DNA of 64,000 nt from Bombus terrestris (taxonomy: Eukaryota; Arthropoda; Insecta; Hymenoptera; Apidae): NCBI RefSeq assembly GCF_910591885.1, contig NC_063271.1:17973001-18037000 (forward strand). Reading direction: 5' to 3'. The stretch's first letter is position 1, and each line of letters opens with the position of its first letter. The notes beneath the pieces were generated by a model. It did not search any database, was not told the origin of the DNA, and was given only the letters and a program-made list of their open reading frames with translations. The translations under genes and the position numbers were made by a program. Below, one piece after another: positions 1-14,002 of this stretch.

Positions 1-1816
1 CATAAACAGGCACTGCATCCTCTGGCAAATGTGTATAATATTTTAGCAATGCATTATCACATATCCATATAATTATTCGTACTCTGCTGCATACTCAGCG
101 ATATTATGTTGCAATATATCCAGATTACGTTTTAGCAATACATTATCACATATCCATATAAACTGAGCAATATTCTGCAAGATATCCATATTATTCTAGA
201 AACACTAATATTTTTAATCACTATATCCCTATTAATATCCAAATTTAATCGAAACAATAGCTAACTCCTTAAATAGGTATTATATCCTCTGGCAAATGTA
301 CATAATATTTTAATAATGCATTATCACGTATCCATATAATTATTCATACTCTGCTGCATACTCAGCAATATTATGATGCAACATATCCAGATTATGTTTT
401 GGCAATACATTATTACATATCCATAATATCTGAGCCATACTCTGGAAAATATCTCTATTATTCTAGAAACACTAATATTTTGAAATACTATCTCCCTATT
501 AATATCCGTATTTAATCGAAACAATTGTTTGTTCCATAAACAGGCACTGTATCCTCTGGCAAATGTATATATTTAGCAATGCATTACCACATATCCATAT
601 AATCATTCATTCTCTGCTGCACACTCAGCAATGTTATGTTGCAACATATCCAAATTATGTTTTGGCAATACATTATCACATATCTATAATATCTGAGCAA
701 TAATCTGCAAAATATCTCTATTATTCTGGAAACACTAATATTTTGAAATACTATATCCCTATTAATACCCATATTTAATCGAAACAATAGCTTGTTCCAT
801 AAACAGGTACTGTATCCTCTGGCAAATGTATATAATATTTTAGCAATGCATTATCACATATCCATATAATTATTCATACTCTGCTGCATACTCAGCAATA
901 TTATGATGCAACATATCCAGATTATGTTTTGGCAATATATTATCACATATCCATATTATCTGAGCAATATTCTGCAAAATATCCATATTCATTTAGAAAC
1001 AGTAATATTTCGAAATACTATATCCCTGTCAATATCCATATCCATTCTAAACAATAGCTTGTTCCATAAACAGGCAATGTATCCTCTGGCAAATGTATAT
1101 ATTTTAGCAACGCATTATCACATATGCATATAATTATTCATACTCTGCTGCATACTCAGCAATATTATGTTGCAACATATCCAGATTATGTTTTGGCAAT
1201 ACATTATTACATATCCATAATATCTGAGCCATACTCTGGAAAATATCTCTATTATTCTAGAAACACTAATATTTTGAAATACTATCTCCCTATTAATATC
1301 CGTATTTAATCGAAACAATTGTTTGTTCCATAAACAGGCACTGTATCCTCTGGCAAATGTATATATTTAGCAATGCATTACCACATATCCATATAATCAT
1401 TCATTCTCTGCTGCACACTCAGCAATATTATGTTGCAACATATCCAAATTATGTTTTGGCAATACATTATCACATATCTATAATATCTGAGCAATAATCT
1501 GCAAAATATCTCTATTATTCTGGAAACACTAATATTTTGAAATACTATATCCCTATTAATATCCATATTTAATCGAAACAATAGCTTGTTCCATAAACAG
1601 GTACTGTATCCTCTGGCAAATGTATATAATATTTTAGCAATGCATTATCACATATCCATATAATTATTCATACTCTGCTGCATACTCAGCAATATTATGT
1701 TGCAACTTATCCAGAATATGTTCTGGCAATACATTATCACATATCCATATTATCTGAGCAATATTCTGCAAAATATCCATATTCATTTAGAAACAGTAAT
1801 ATTTCGAAATACTATA

Positions 1817-4800
1817 TCCCTATTAATATCCATATTTAATCGAAACAATAGCTTGTTCCATAAACAGGTACTGTATCCTCTGGCAAATGTATATAATATT
1901 TTAGCAATGCATTATCACATATCCATATAATTATTCATACTCTGCTGCATACTCAGCAATATTATGTTGCAACATATCCAGATTATGTTTTGGCAATACA
2001 TTATCACATATCCATAATATGTGAGCAATACTCTGCAAAATATCTCTATTATTCTAGAAACACTAATATTTTGAAATACTATCTCCCTATTAATATCCAT
2101 ATTTAATCGAAACAATTGTTTGTTCCATAAACAGGCACTGTATCCTCTGGCAAATGTATATATTTAGCAATGCATTACCACATATCCATATAATCATTCA
2201 TTCTCTGCTGCACACTCAGCAATATTATGTTGCAACATATCCAAATTATGTTTTGGCAATACATTATCACATATCAATATTATCTGAGCAATACTCTGCA
2301 AAATATCTATATTATTCTAGAAACAATAATATTTTAAAATACTATATCCCTATTAATATCCATATTTAATCGAAACAATAGCTTGTTCCATAAACAGGCA
2401 CTGTATCCTCTGGCAAATGTATATATTTTAGCAATGCATTATCACATATCCATATAATTATTCATACTATGCTGCACACTCAGCAATATTATGTTGCAAC
2501 TTATCCAGAATATGTTCTGGCAATACATTATCACATATCCATATTATCTGAGCAATATTCTGCAAAATATCCATATTCATTTAGAAACAGTAATATTTCG
2601 AAATACTATATCCCTGTTAATATCCATATTTAATCGAAACAATAGCTTGTTCCATAAACAGGTACTGTATCCTCTGGCAAATGTATATAATATTTTAGCA
2701 ATGCATTATCACATATCCATATAATTATTCATACTCTGCTGCATACCCAGCAATATTATGTTGCAACATATCCAGATTATGTTTTGGCAATACATTATCA
2801 CATATCCATATTATCTGAGCAATATTCTGCAAAATATCCATATTCATTTAGAAACAGTAATATTTCGAAATACTATATCCCTGTTAATATCCATATCCAT
2901 TCTAAACAATAGCTTGTTCCATAAACAGGCACTGTATCCTGTGGCAAATGTACATAATATTTTAGCAATGCATTATCACATATCCATATTATTATTCATA
3001 CTCTGCTGCATACTCAGCAATATTACGTTGCAATATATCCAGATTATGTTTTAGCAATAAATTATCACATATGCATATAAACTGAGCAATACTCTGCAAG
3101 ATATCTATATTATTCTAGAAACACTAATATTTTTAATTACTATATCCCTATTAATATCCATATTTAATCAAAACAATAGCATGCCCCATAAGCAGGCACT
3201 GAATCCTCCGGCAAATGTATATAATATTTTAGCAATGCATTATCACATATCCATATTGTTTTGCGTACTCTGCTGCATACCCAACAATATTATTTTGCAA
3301 CATATCCAGACGACGTTCTGACAATACATTATGAAATATCCATATAAATTGAGCAATACTCTTCAAGATATCTATATTATGCTCGAGACACTAATATTTT
3401 TGATTAGTATATCCCTATTAATATCCATATTTAATCAAAATATTAGGTTGCCCATTAAACAGACACTACATCCTCTACCATATGTATTTAATATTTTAGC
3501 AATGCATTATCATGTATCTATATTATTTTTTATACTCCGGTCCATACTCAACAATACTGTGTTATAACATATCCAGATTATGTTTTGGCAATACATTATC
3601 ACATATCCATATTATCTGAGCAATTCTTTGTAAAATTTCCATATTCATTTAGAAACAGTAATATTTCGAAATACTATATCCCTGTTAATATCCATATCCA
3701 TTCTAAACAATAGTTTGTTCCATAAACAGGCACTGCATCCTCTGGCAAATGTATATAATATTTTAGCAATGCATTATCACATATCCATATAATTATTCGT
3801 ATATCTGCTGCATACTCAGCGATATTATGTTGCAATATATCCAGATTACGTTTTAGCAATACATTATCACATATCCATATAAACTGAGCAATATTCTGCA
3901 AGATATCCATATTATTCTAGAAACACTAATATTTTTAATCACTATATCCCTATTAATATCCAAATTTAATCGAAACAATAGCTAACTCCTTAAATAGGTA
4001 TTATATCCTCTACCATATGTACATAATATTTTAATAATGCATTATCACGTATCCATATAATTATTCATACTCTGCTGCATACTCAGCAATATTATGTTGC
4101 AACATATCCAGATTATGTTTTGGCAATACATTATCACATATCCATATTATCTGAGCAATATTCTGCAAAATATCCATATTCACTTAGAAACAGTAATATT
4201 TCGAAATACTATATCCCTGTTAATATCCATATCCATTCTAAACAAAAGCTTGTTCCATAAACAGGCAATGTATCCTCTGGCAAATGTATATATTTTAGCA
4301 ACGCATTATCACATATGCATATAATTATTCATACTCTGCTGCATACTCAGCAATATTATGTTGCAACATATCCAGATTATGTTTTGGCAATACATTATTA
4401 CATATCCATAATATCTGAGCAATACTCTGGAAAATATCTCTATTATTCTAGAAACACTAATATTTTGAAATACTATCTCCCTATTAATATCCATATTTAA
4501 TCGAAACAATTGTTTGTTCCATAAACAGGCACTGTATCCTCTGGCAAATGTATATATTTAGCAATGCATTACCACATATCCATATAATCATTCATTCTCT
4601 GCTGCACACTCAGCAATATTATGTTGCAACATATCCAAATTATGTTTTGGCAATACATTATCACATATCTATAATATCTGAGCAATAATCTGCAAAATAT
4701 CTCTATTATTCTAGAAACACTAATATTTTGAAATACTATATCCCTATTAATATCCATATTTAATCGAAACAATAGCTTGTTCCATAAACAGGTACTGTAT

Positions 4801-6072
4801 CCTCTGGCGAATGTATATAATATTTTAATAATGCATTATCACATATCCATATAATTATTCATACTCTGCTGCATACTCAGCAATATTATGTTGCAACATA
4901 TACAGATTATGTTTTGGCAATACATTATCTCATATCCATAATATCTGAGCAATACTCCGCAAAATATCTATATTATTCTAGAAACACTCATATTTTGAAA
5001 TATTATATCCCTATTAATATCCATATTTAATCGAAACAATAGCTTGTTCCATAAACAGGCATTGTATCCTCTGGCGAATGTATATAATATTTTAATAATG
5101 CATTATCACGTATCCATATAATTATTCATACTCTGCTGCATACTCAGCAATATTATGTTGCAACATATCCAGATTATGTTTTAGCAATACATTATCACAT
5201 AGCCATATTATCTGAGCAATACTCTGCAAAATATCCATATTCATTTAGAAACAGTAATATTTCGAAATACTATATCCCTATTAATATCCATATCCATTCT
5301 AAAAAATAGCTTGTTCCATAAACAGGCACTGTATCCTGTGGCAAATGTACATAATATTTTAGCAATGCATTATCACATATCCATATAATTATTCATACTC
5401 TGCTGCATACTCAGCAATATTATGTTGCAACATATACAGATTATGTTTTGGCAATACATTATCTCATATCCATAATATCTGAGCAATACTCCGCAAAATA
5501 TCTATATTATTCTAGAAACACTCATATTTTGAAATATTATATCCCTATTAATATCCATATTTAATCGAAACAATAGCTTGTTCCATAAACAGGCATTGTA
5601 TCCTCTGGCGAATGTATATAATATTTTAATAATGCATTATCACGTATCCATATAATTATTCATACTCTGCTGCATACTCAGCAATATTATGTTGCAACAT
5701 ATCCAGATTATGTTTTGGCAATACATTATCACATATCCATATTATCTGAGCAATATTCTGCAAAATATCCATATTCACTTAGAAACAGTAATATTTCGAA
5801 ATACTATATCCCTGTTAATATCCATATCCATTCTACACAATAGCTTGTTCCATAAACAGGCAATGTATCCTCTGGCAAATGTATATATTTTAGCAACGCA
5901 TTATCACATATGCATATAATTATTCATACTCTGCTGCATACTCAGCAATATTATGTTGCAACATATCCAGATTATGTTTTGGCAATACATTATTACATAT
6001 CCATAATATCTGAGCAATACTATGGAAAATATCTCTATTATTCTAGAAACACTAATATTTTGAAATACTATC
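1817..6072. repeat. Higher-order repeat unit, copy 1 (16 monomers, 4,256 bp)
   Basis: I counted sixteen monomer landmarks between these limits. The sequence matches the next 4,256 bp base for base wherever I compared it, apart from two differences: A3437 against G7693 and A5696 against T9952. The left limit is where identity starts: A1816 is replaced by C at 6072, and everything after it agrees. Variant monomers inside the unit, such as the one with GCCCCATAAGCAGG near 3181 and the one with CTCCTTAAATAGG near 3986, recur in the same order in copy 2, which proves a block duplication rather than random monomer similarity. Confidence 0.93.
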
Positions 6073-9000
6073 TCCCTATTAATATCCATATTTAATCGAA
6101 ACAATAGCTTGTTCCATAAACAGGTACTGTATCCTCTGGCAAATGTATATAATATTTTAGCAATGCATTATCACATATCCATATAATTATTCATACTCTG
6201 CTGCATACTCAGCAATATTATGTTGCAACATATCCAGATTATGTTTTGGCAATACATTATCACATATCCATAATATGTGAGCAATACTCTGCAAAATATC
6301 TCTATTATTCTAGAAACACTAATATTTTGAAATACTATCTCCCTATTAATATCCATATTTAATCGAAACAATTGTTTGTTCCATAAACAGGCACTGTATC
6401 CTCTGGCAAATGTATATATTTAGCAATGCATTACCACATATCCATATAATCATTCATTCTCTGCTGCACACTCAGCAATATTATGTTGCAACATATCCAA
6501 ATTATGTTTTGGCAATACATTATCACATATCAATATTATCTGAGCAATACTCTGCAAAATATCTATATTATTCTAGAAACAATAATATTTTAAAATACTA
6601 TATCCCTATTAATATCCATATTTAATCGAAACAATAGCTTGTTCCATAAACAGGCACTGTATCCTCTGGCAAATGTATATATTTTAGCAATGCATTATCA
6701 CATATCCATATAATTATTCATACTATGCTGCACACTCAGCAATATTATGTTGCAACTTATCCAGAATATGTTCTGGCAATACATTATCACATATCCATAT
6801 TATCTGAGCAATATTCTGCAAAATATCCATATTCATTTAGAAACAGTAATATTTCGAAATACTATATCCCTGTTAATATCCATATTTAATCGAAACAATA
6901 GCTTGTTCCATAAACAGGTACTGTATCCTCTGGCAAATGTATATAATATTTTAGCAATGCATTATCACATATCCATATAATTATTCATACTCTGCTGCAT
7001 ACCCAGCAATATTATGTTGCAACATATCCAGATTATGTTTTGGCAATACATTATCACATATCCATATTATCTGAGCAATATTCTGCAAAATATCCATATT
7101 CATTTAGAAACAGTAATATTTCGAAATACTATATCCCTGTTAATATCCATATCCATTCTAAACAATAGCTTGTTCCATAAACAGGCACTGTATCCTGTGG
7201 CAAATGTACATAATATTTTAGCAATGCATTATCACATATCCATATTATTATTCATACTCTGCTGCATACTCAGCAATATTACGTTGCAATATATCCAGAT
7301 TATGTTTTAGCAATAAATTATCACATATGCATATAAACTGAGCAATACTCTGCAAGATATCTATATTATTCTAGAAACACTAATATTTTTAATTACTATA
7401 TCCCTATTAATATCCATATTTAATCAAAACAATAGCATGCCCCATAAGCAGGCACTGAATCCTCCGGCAAATGTATATAATATTTTAGCAATGCATTATC
7501 ACATATCCATATTGTTTTGCGTACTCTGCTGCATACCCAACAATATTATTTTGCAACATATCCAGACGACGTTCTGACAATACATTATGAAATATCCATA
7601 TAAATTGAGCAATACTCTTCAAGATATCTATATTATGCTCGAGACACTAATATTTTTGATTAGTATATCCCTATTAATATCCATATTTAATCGAAATATT
7701 AGGTTGCCCATTAAACAGACACTACATCCTCTACCATATGTATTTAATATTTTAGCAATGCATTATCATGTATCTATATTATTTTTTATACTCCGGTCCA
7801 TACTCAACAATACTGTGTTATAACATATCCAGATTATGTTTTGGCAATACATTATCACATATCCATATTATCTGAGCAATTCTTTGTAAAATTTCCATAT
7901 TCATTTAGAAACAGTAATATTTCGAAATACTATATCCCTGTTAATATCCATATCCATTCTAAACAATAGTTTGTTCCATAAACAGGCACTGCATCCTCTG
8001 GCAAATGTATATAATATTTTAGCAATGCATTATCACATATCCATATAATTATTCGTATATCTGCTGCATACTCAGCGATATTATGTTGCAATATATCCAG
8101 ATTACGTTTTAGCAATACATTATCACATATCCATATAAACTGAGCAATATTCTGCAAGATATCCATATTATTCTAGAAACACTAATATTTTTAATCACTA
8201 TATCCCTATTAATATCCAAATTTAATCGAAACAATAGCTAACTCCTTAAATAGGTATTATATCCTCTACCATATGTACATAATATTTTAATAATGCATTA
8301 TCACGTATCCATATAATTATTCATACTCTGCTGCATACTCAGCAATATTATGTTGCAACATATCCAGATTATGTTTTGGCAATACATTATCACATATCCA
8401 TATTATCTGAGCAATATTCTGCAAAATATCCATATTCACTTAGAAACAGTAATATTTCGAAATACTATATCCCTGTTAATATCCATATCCATTCTAAACA
8501 AAAGCTTGTTCCATAAACAGGCAATGTATCCTCTGGCAAATGTATATATTTTAGCAACGCATTATCACATATGCATATAATTATTCATACTCTGCTGCAT
8601 ACTCAGCAATATTATGTTGCAACATATCCAGATTATGTTTTGGCAATACATTATTACATATCCATAATATCTGAGCAATACTCTGGAAAATATCTCTATT
8701 ATTCTAGAAACACTAATATTTTGAAATACTATCTCCCTATTAATATCCATATTTAATCGAAACAATTGTTTGTTCCATAAACAGGCACTGTATCCTCTGG
8801 CAAATGTATATATTTAGCAATGCATTACCACATATCCATATAATCATTCATTCTCTGCTGCACACTCAGCAATATTATGTTGCAACATATCCAAATTATG
8901 TTTTGGCAATACATTATCACATATCTATAATATCTGAGCAATAATCTGCAAAATATCTCTATTATTCTAGAAACACTAATATTTTGAAATACTATATCCC

Positions 9001-10328
9001 TATTAATATCCATATTTAATCGAAACAATAGCTTGTTCCATAAACAGGTACTGTATCCTCTGGCGAATGTATATAATATTTTAATAATGCATTATCACAT
9101 ATCCATATAATTATTCATACTCTGCTGCATACTCAGCAATATTATGTTGCAACATATACAGATTATGTTTTGGCAATACATTATCTCATATCCATAATAT
9201 CTGAGCAATACTCCGCAAAATATCTATATTATTCTAGAAACACTCATATTTTGAAATATTATATCCCTATTAATATCCATATTTAATCGAAACAATAGCT
9301 TGTTCCATAAACAGGCATTGTATCCTCTGGCGAATGTATATAATATTTTAATAATGCATTATCACGTATCCATATAATTATTCATACTCTGCTGCATACT
9401 CAGCAATATTATGTTGCAACATATCCAGATTATGTTTTAGCAATACATTATCACATAGCCATATTATCTGAGCAATACTCTGCAAAATATCCATATTCAT
9501 TTAGAAACAGTAATATTTCGAAATACTATATCCCTATTAATATCCATATCCATTCTAAAAAATAGCTTGTTCCATAAACAGGCACTGTATCCTGTGGCAA
9601 ATGTACATAATATTTTAGCAATGCATTATCACATATCCATATAATTATTCATACTCTGCTGCATACTCAGCAATATTATGTTGCAACATATACAGATTAT
9701 GTTTTGGCAATACATTATCTCATATCCATAATATCTGAGCAATACTCCGCAAAATATCTATATTATTCTAGAAACACTCATATTTTGAAATATTATATCC
9801 CTATTAATATCCATATTTAATCGAAACAATAGCTTGTTCCATAAACAGGCATTGTATCCTCTGGCGAATGTATATAATATTTTAATAATGCATTATCACG
9901 TATCCATATAATTATTCATACTCTGCTGCATACTCAGCAATATTATGTTGCTACATATCCAGATTATGTTTTGGCAATACATTATCACATATCCATATTA
10001 TCTGAGCAATATTCTGCAAAATATCCATATTCACTTAGAAACAGTAATATTTCGAAATACTATATCCCTGTTAATATCCATATCCATTCTACACAATAGC
10101 TTGTTCCATAAACAGGCAATGTATCCTCTGGCAAATGTATATATTTTAGCAACGCATTATCACATATGCATATAATTATTCATACTCTGCTGCATACTCA
10201 GCAATATTATGTTGCAACATATCCAGATTATGTTTTGGCAATACATTATTACATATCCATAATATCTGAGCAATACTATGGAAAATATCTCTATTATTCT
10301 AGAAACACTAATATTTTGAAATACTATC
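6073..10328. repeat. Higher-order repeat unit, copy 2 (16 monomers, 4,256 bp)
   Basis: Directly abuts copy 1 and reproduces its 16 variant monomers in the same order at a constant offset of 4,256 bp (examples: 2154 to 6410, 3331 to 7587, 4094 to 8350, 5689 to 9945). Identity with the following DNA persists to about 10349, where CGAAACAAT is followed by T instead of A. Near-identity over the whole unit points to very recent amplification or ongoing homogenisation. An assembly duplication is possible but less likely, because real substitutions are present. Confidence 0.93.
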
Positions 10329-11500
10329 TCCCTATTAATATCCATATTTAATCGAAACAATTGTTTGTTCCATAAACAGGCACTGTATCCTCTGGCAAAT
10401 GTATATAATATTTTAGCAATGCATTATCACATATCCATATAATTATTCATACTCTGCTGCATACTCAGCAATATTATGTTGCAACATATCCAGATTATGT
10501 TTTGGCAATACATTATCACATATCCATATTATCTGAGCAATATTCTGCAAAATATCCATATTCATTTAGAAACAGTAATATTTCGAAATACTATATCCCT
10601 GTTAATATCCATATCCATTCTAAACAATAGCTTGTTCCATAAACAGGCACTGTATCCTGTGGCAAATGTACATAATATTTTAGCAATGCATTATCACATA
10701 TCCATATTATTATTCATACTCTGCTGCATACTCAGCAATATTACGTTGCAATATATCCAGATTATGTTTTAGCAATAAATTATCACATATGCATATAAAC
10801 TGAGCAATACTCTGCAAGATATCTATATTATTCTAGAAACACTAATATTTTTAATTACTATATCCCTATTAATATCCATATTTAACCAAAACAATAGCAT
10901 GCCCCATAAGCAGGCACTGAATCCTCCGGCAAATGTATATAATATTTTAGCAATGCATTATCACATATCCATATTGTTTTGCGTACTCTGCTGCATACCC
11001 AACAATATTATTTTGCAACATATCCAGACGACGTTCTGACAATACATTATGAAATATCCATATAAATTGAGCAATACTCTGCAAGATATCTATATTATGC
11101 TCGAGACACTAATATTTTTGATTAGTATATCCCTATTAATATCCATATTTAATCGAAATATTAGGTTGCCCATTAAACAGACACTATATCCTCTACCATA
11201 TGTATTTAATATTTTAGCAATGCATTATCATGTATCTATATTATTTTTTATACTCCGGTCCATACTCAACAATACTGTGTTATAACATATCCAGATTATG
11301 TTTTGGCAATACATTATCACATATCCATATTATCTGAGCAATTCTTTGTAAAATTTCCATATTCATTTAGAAACAGTAATATTTCGAAATACTATATCCC
11401 TGTTAATATCCATATCCATTCTAAACAATAGTTTGTTCCATAAACAGGCACTGCATCCTCTGGCAAATGTATATAATATTTTAGCAATGCATTATCACAT
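10329..11500. repeat. Third, shortened higher-order repeat copy
   Basis: From about 10350 the array resumes the unit, but at an offset of 3,462 bp relative to copy 2 (7014 to 10476, 7587 to 11049). So 794 bp, equal to three monomers, is missing compared with the 4,256-bp period. The match continues to about 11,500. There the monomer at 11,510 carries the common ATTCATACTCTGCTG sequence instead of the diagnostic ATTCGTATATCTGCTG of copies 1 and 2 (near 3795 and 8051). The right end is therefore a recombined or converted edge of the HOR domain. Confidence 0.85.
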
Positions 11501-12596
11501 ATCCATATAATTATTCATACTCTGCTGCATACTCAGCAATATTATGTTGCAACATATCCAGATTATGTTTTGGCAATACATTATCACATATCCATATTAT
11601 CTGAGCAATACTCTGTAAAATATCTCTATTATTCTAGAAACACTAATATTTTTAATCACTATATCCCTATTAATATCCATATTTAATCGAAACAATAGCT
11701 AACTCCTTAAATAGGAATTATATCCTCTACCATATGTACATAATATTTTAATAATGCATTATCACGTATCCATATAATTATTCATACTCTGCTGCATACT
11801 CAGCAATATTATGTTGCAACATATCCAGATTATGTTTTGGCAATACATTATCACATATCCATAATATGTGAGCAATACTCTGCAAAATATCCATATTCAT
11901 TTAGAAACAGTAATATTTCGAAATACTATATCCCTGTTAATATCCATATCCATTCTAAACAATAGCTTGTTCCATAAACAGGCACTGTATCCTCTGGCAA
12001 ATGTATATAATATTTCAGCAATGCATTATCACGTATCCATATAATTATTCATACTCTGCTGCATACTCAGCAATATTATGATGCAACATATCCAGATTAT
12101 GTTTTGGCAATACATTATCACATATCCATAATATGTGAGCAATACTCTGCAAAATATCCATATTCATTTAGAAACAGTAATATTTCGAAATACTATATCC
12201 CTGTTAATATCCATATCCATTCTAAACAATAGCTTGTTCCATAAACAGGCACTGTATCCTCTGGCAAATGTATATAATATGTTAGCAATGCATTATCACA
12301 TATCCATATAATTATTCATACTCTGCTGCATACTCAGCAATATTATGTTGCAACATATACAGATTATGTTTTGGCAATACATTATCTCATATCCATAATA
12401 TCTGAGCAATACTCCGCAAAATATCTATATTATTCTAGAAACACTCATATTTTGAAATATTATATCCCTATTAATATCCATATTTAATCGAAACAATAGC
12501 TTGTTCCATAAACAGGCACTGTATCCTGTGGCAAATGTATATAATATTTTAGCAATGCATTATCACATATCCATATAATTATTCATCCTCTGCTCC

Positions 12597-13050
12597 ATAA
12601 TCAAGAATAATGTGTTGTAACATATCCATATTATGTGTGGCAATACACTATAACATATCCATATTGTTTTCGACAGTCTGTGCCATACTGAACAATACCG
12701 TGTTCGTATATATCGAAATTACATTTTGATGATACATTATTACATATCCATATTATATTTCATACTCTGCTGCATACTGAACAATATTATGTTATAACAT
12801 ATCCTAATTATGTTTTTGTAATACATTATAACATATCCATAATATCTAAGCAAGTCTTGTATGATATCCATATTAATTTTTAACAGTTGTATGTTTCATA
12901 TCCAGCAATACTATTTTATAACACATTGAAATTATAATTTGGCAATATGTTATATATCAATATAATTTTTCATAATCTGCTCCATATTCAACTATACTAT
13001 GTTGCAACATATCCAGATTATGTTTCAACAATATTGTGTTTTCCCAATAA
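12597..13050. repeat. Degenerate satellite edge with 89-bp period
   Basis: Divergent units at the right border of the array. The ATACATTATAACATATCC-like landmark starts at 12643, 12732 and 12821, exactly 89 bp apart, and again near 12945. The units still carry recognisable satellite words (CATACTCTGCTGCATACTGAAC, ACATATCCAGATTATG). In the main array the same landmark pair is also 89 bp apart, and the rest of the monomer is about 2 x 89 bp. The border may therefore preserve the ancestral unit. Beyond about 13,050 no satellite similarity is visible. Confidence 0.8.
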
Positions 13051-13554
13051 CTCTTGATAAGTCTATTTTACGACATATCCACAACATGTGTTGGCAATGA
13101 GATGTGCATATTGGGTACGTTTTTATGTTGTGAAGTTTGTGTATACTAGTAATATGTGCTGTTTCTGTTATGTTCTAATAAATTTTCTAATCTTTGGAAA
13201 TATTTTAGTAATATTGAACATTAGGAATAATTTTTATTGTTATATAATTCTTTTTTAAAATTTAATTTTCATACATGAAAAGAGTATTCCTAATATTTTA
13301 AGTTATATAATTTGAAACTTCCACAAAACATTGTGATTACTTTACATTTACAACTTAATTTATATTATTATTATTCTGTTACTAAATTTATTATTTGTTA
13401 TGAAACAATAATATATTGACATGAAATATTCTATGTCCATTCTTGAATTTTTAGTACATTTATATACCTGGTCTCTTTACACGATATTTTAAATAATATA
13501 CTTTTACATGGTCTGTTTTATACAGTTTATTCATTTGTTTATGGTTTCCAATAG
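13051..13554. other. AT-rich spacer between satellite and a candidate exon
   Basis: About 500 bp of AT-rich DNA without satellite words, long open frames or recognisable motifs. Its last bases, TTTATGGTTTCCAATAG, could serve as a weak splice acceptor for the candidate exon that follows. Nothing else seen. Confidence 0.5.
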
Positions 13555-13874
13555 GTGTTTTTTTGGTACATATTAAGATAGCCTTATGTTCCTCTGATCT
13601 CGTAGGAACTAATAGTTATGAAAAGGACCAGTCATCGTCTGTAAGTTTAATCGAGGAGGGAATGCAACTAGCTAATAAACTGTATCCAAGGGATTTGAGA
13701 ATTTGTATGGCTTGTTATAAAAAATCATTAAAAGAAAAAACAAAACAAAATATATCGTCACAACTAATACAAAACTATCAGACCAAGGATACTTCGTGTG
13801 ACAAAAGTAATTCTTTTCTAGTAATAAGGAAACGTATTAGTTATAATATAATAGTGACTATGAATCAAACATAA
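13555..13874 (+). CDS. Possible 3' terminal coding exon, function unknown (partial)
   Basis: An open frame runs from a possible splice acceptor (CCAATAG, ending at 13554) to TAA at 13872-13874. It has no in-frame ATG near its beginning, so it reads as an internal or terminal exon rather than a whole gene. The roughly 106-residue product is polar, with a basic patch and one CxxCY cluster (residues RICMACYKKS), and matches no family I know. Codon choice is unlike the surrounding low-complexity DNA. An AATAAA lies 64 bp after the stop, which supports a real 3' end. Upstream exons would have to lie inside or beyond the satellite, or in the short spacer where I see none. It could equally be a retroposed or broken gene fragment. 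Confidence 0.35.
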
Positions 13875-13937
13875 ATTTAAAAAAAAGAAATTTTTTTGTT
13901 TTTCTTACTACATTACTTTTCTTTCATGTGTTTATTG

Positions 13938-13943
13938 AATAAA
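13938..13943 (+). terminator. Polyadenylation signal AATAAA after the 13.6-kb exon
   Basis: AATAAA in the context TTATTGAATAAAATGTTG, 64 bp downstream of the stop codon at 13874, followed by a T-rich stretch. It is only meaningful if the upstream exon is real. Confidence 0.4.
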
Positions 13944-14002
13944 ATGTTGTTATCAAATGCAGTTCTATATTTTAAATTGCTTTTACTATTGTTTGCTCCA
14001 AT

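Larger units (their letters stand above)
1..12596. repeat. Satellite DNA array of ~266-bp monomers with higher-order structure
   Basis: AT-rich tandem satellite filling the left fifth of the window and running off its left end. Each monomer can be recognised by the landmark TTCCATAAACAGG, which recurs every ~264-268 bp (for example near 1857, 2124, 2389, 2653, 2919). Inside a monomer the segment GCATTATCACATATCC (as GCAATGCATT or GCAATACATT) occurs twice, 89 bp apart. Monomers differ by a few percent to ~20 percent, but blocks of monomers repeat as larger units: a trimer step of ~794 bp and a 16-monomer step of 4,256 bp. There is no gene inside. The 60-98 residue open frames on both strands are the same few frames recurring with the satellite period. 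The scale suggests heterochromatic or pericentromeric satellite. That location is inference. Confidence 0.97.

Noticed and set aside
324..11285. Dozens of 60-98 codon open frames on both strands in the first 11 kb, with repeated identical peptides.
   Set aside because: They recur with the satellite period in the same few frames and are Ile/Tyr/His/Asn-rich as expected from translating the AT-rich monomer. They are repeat artefacts, not a gene family.
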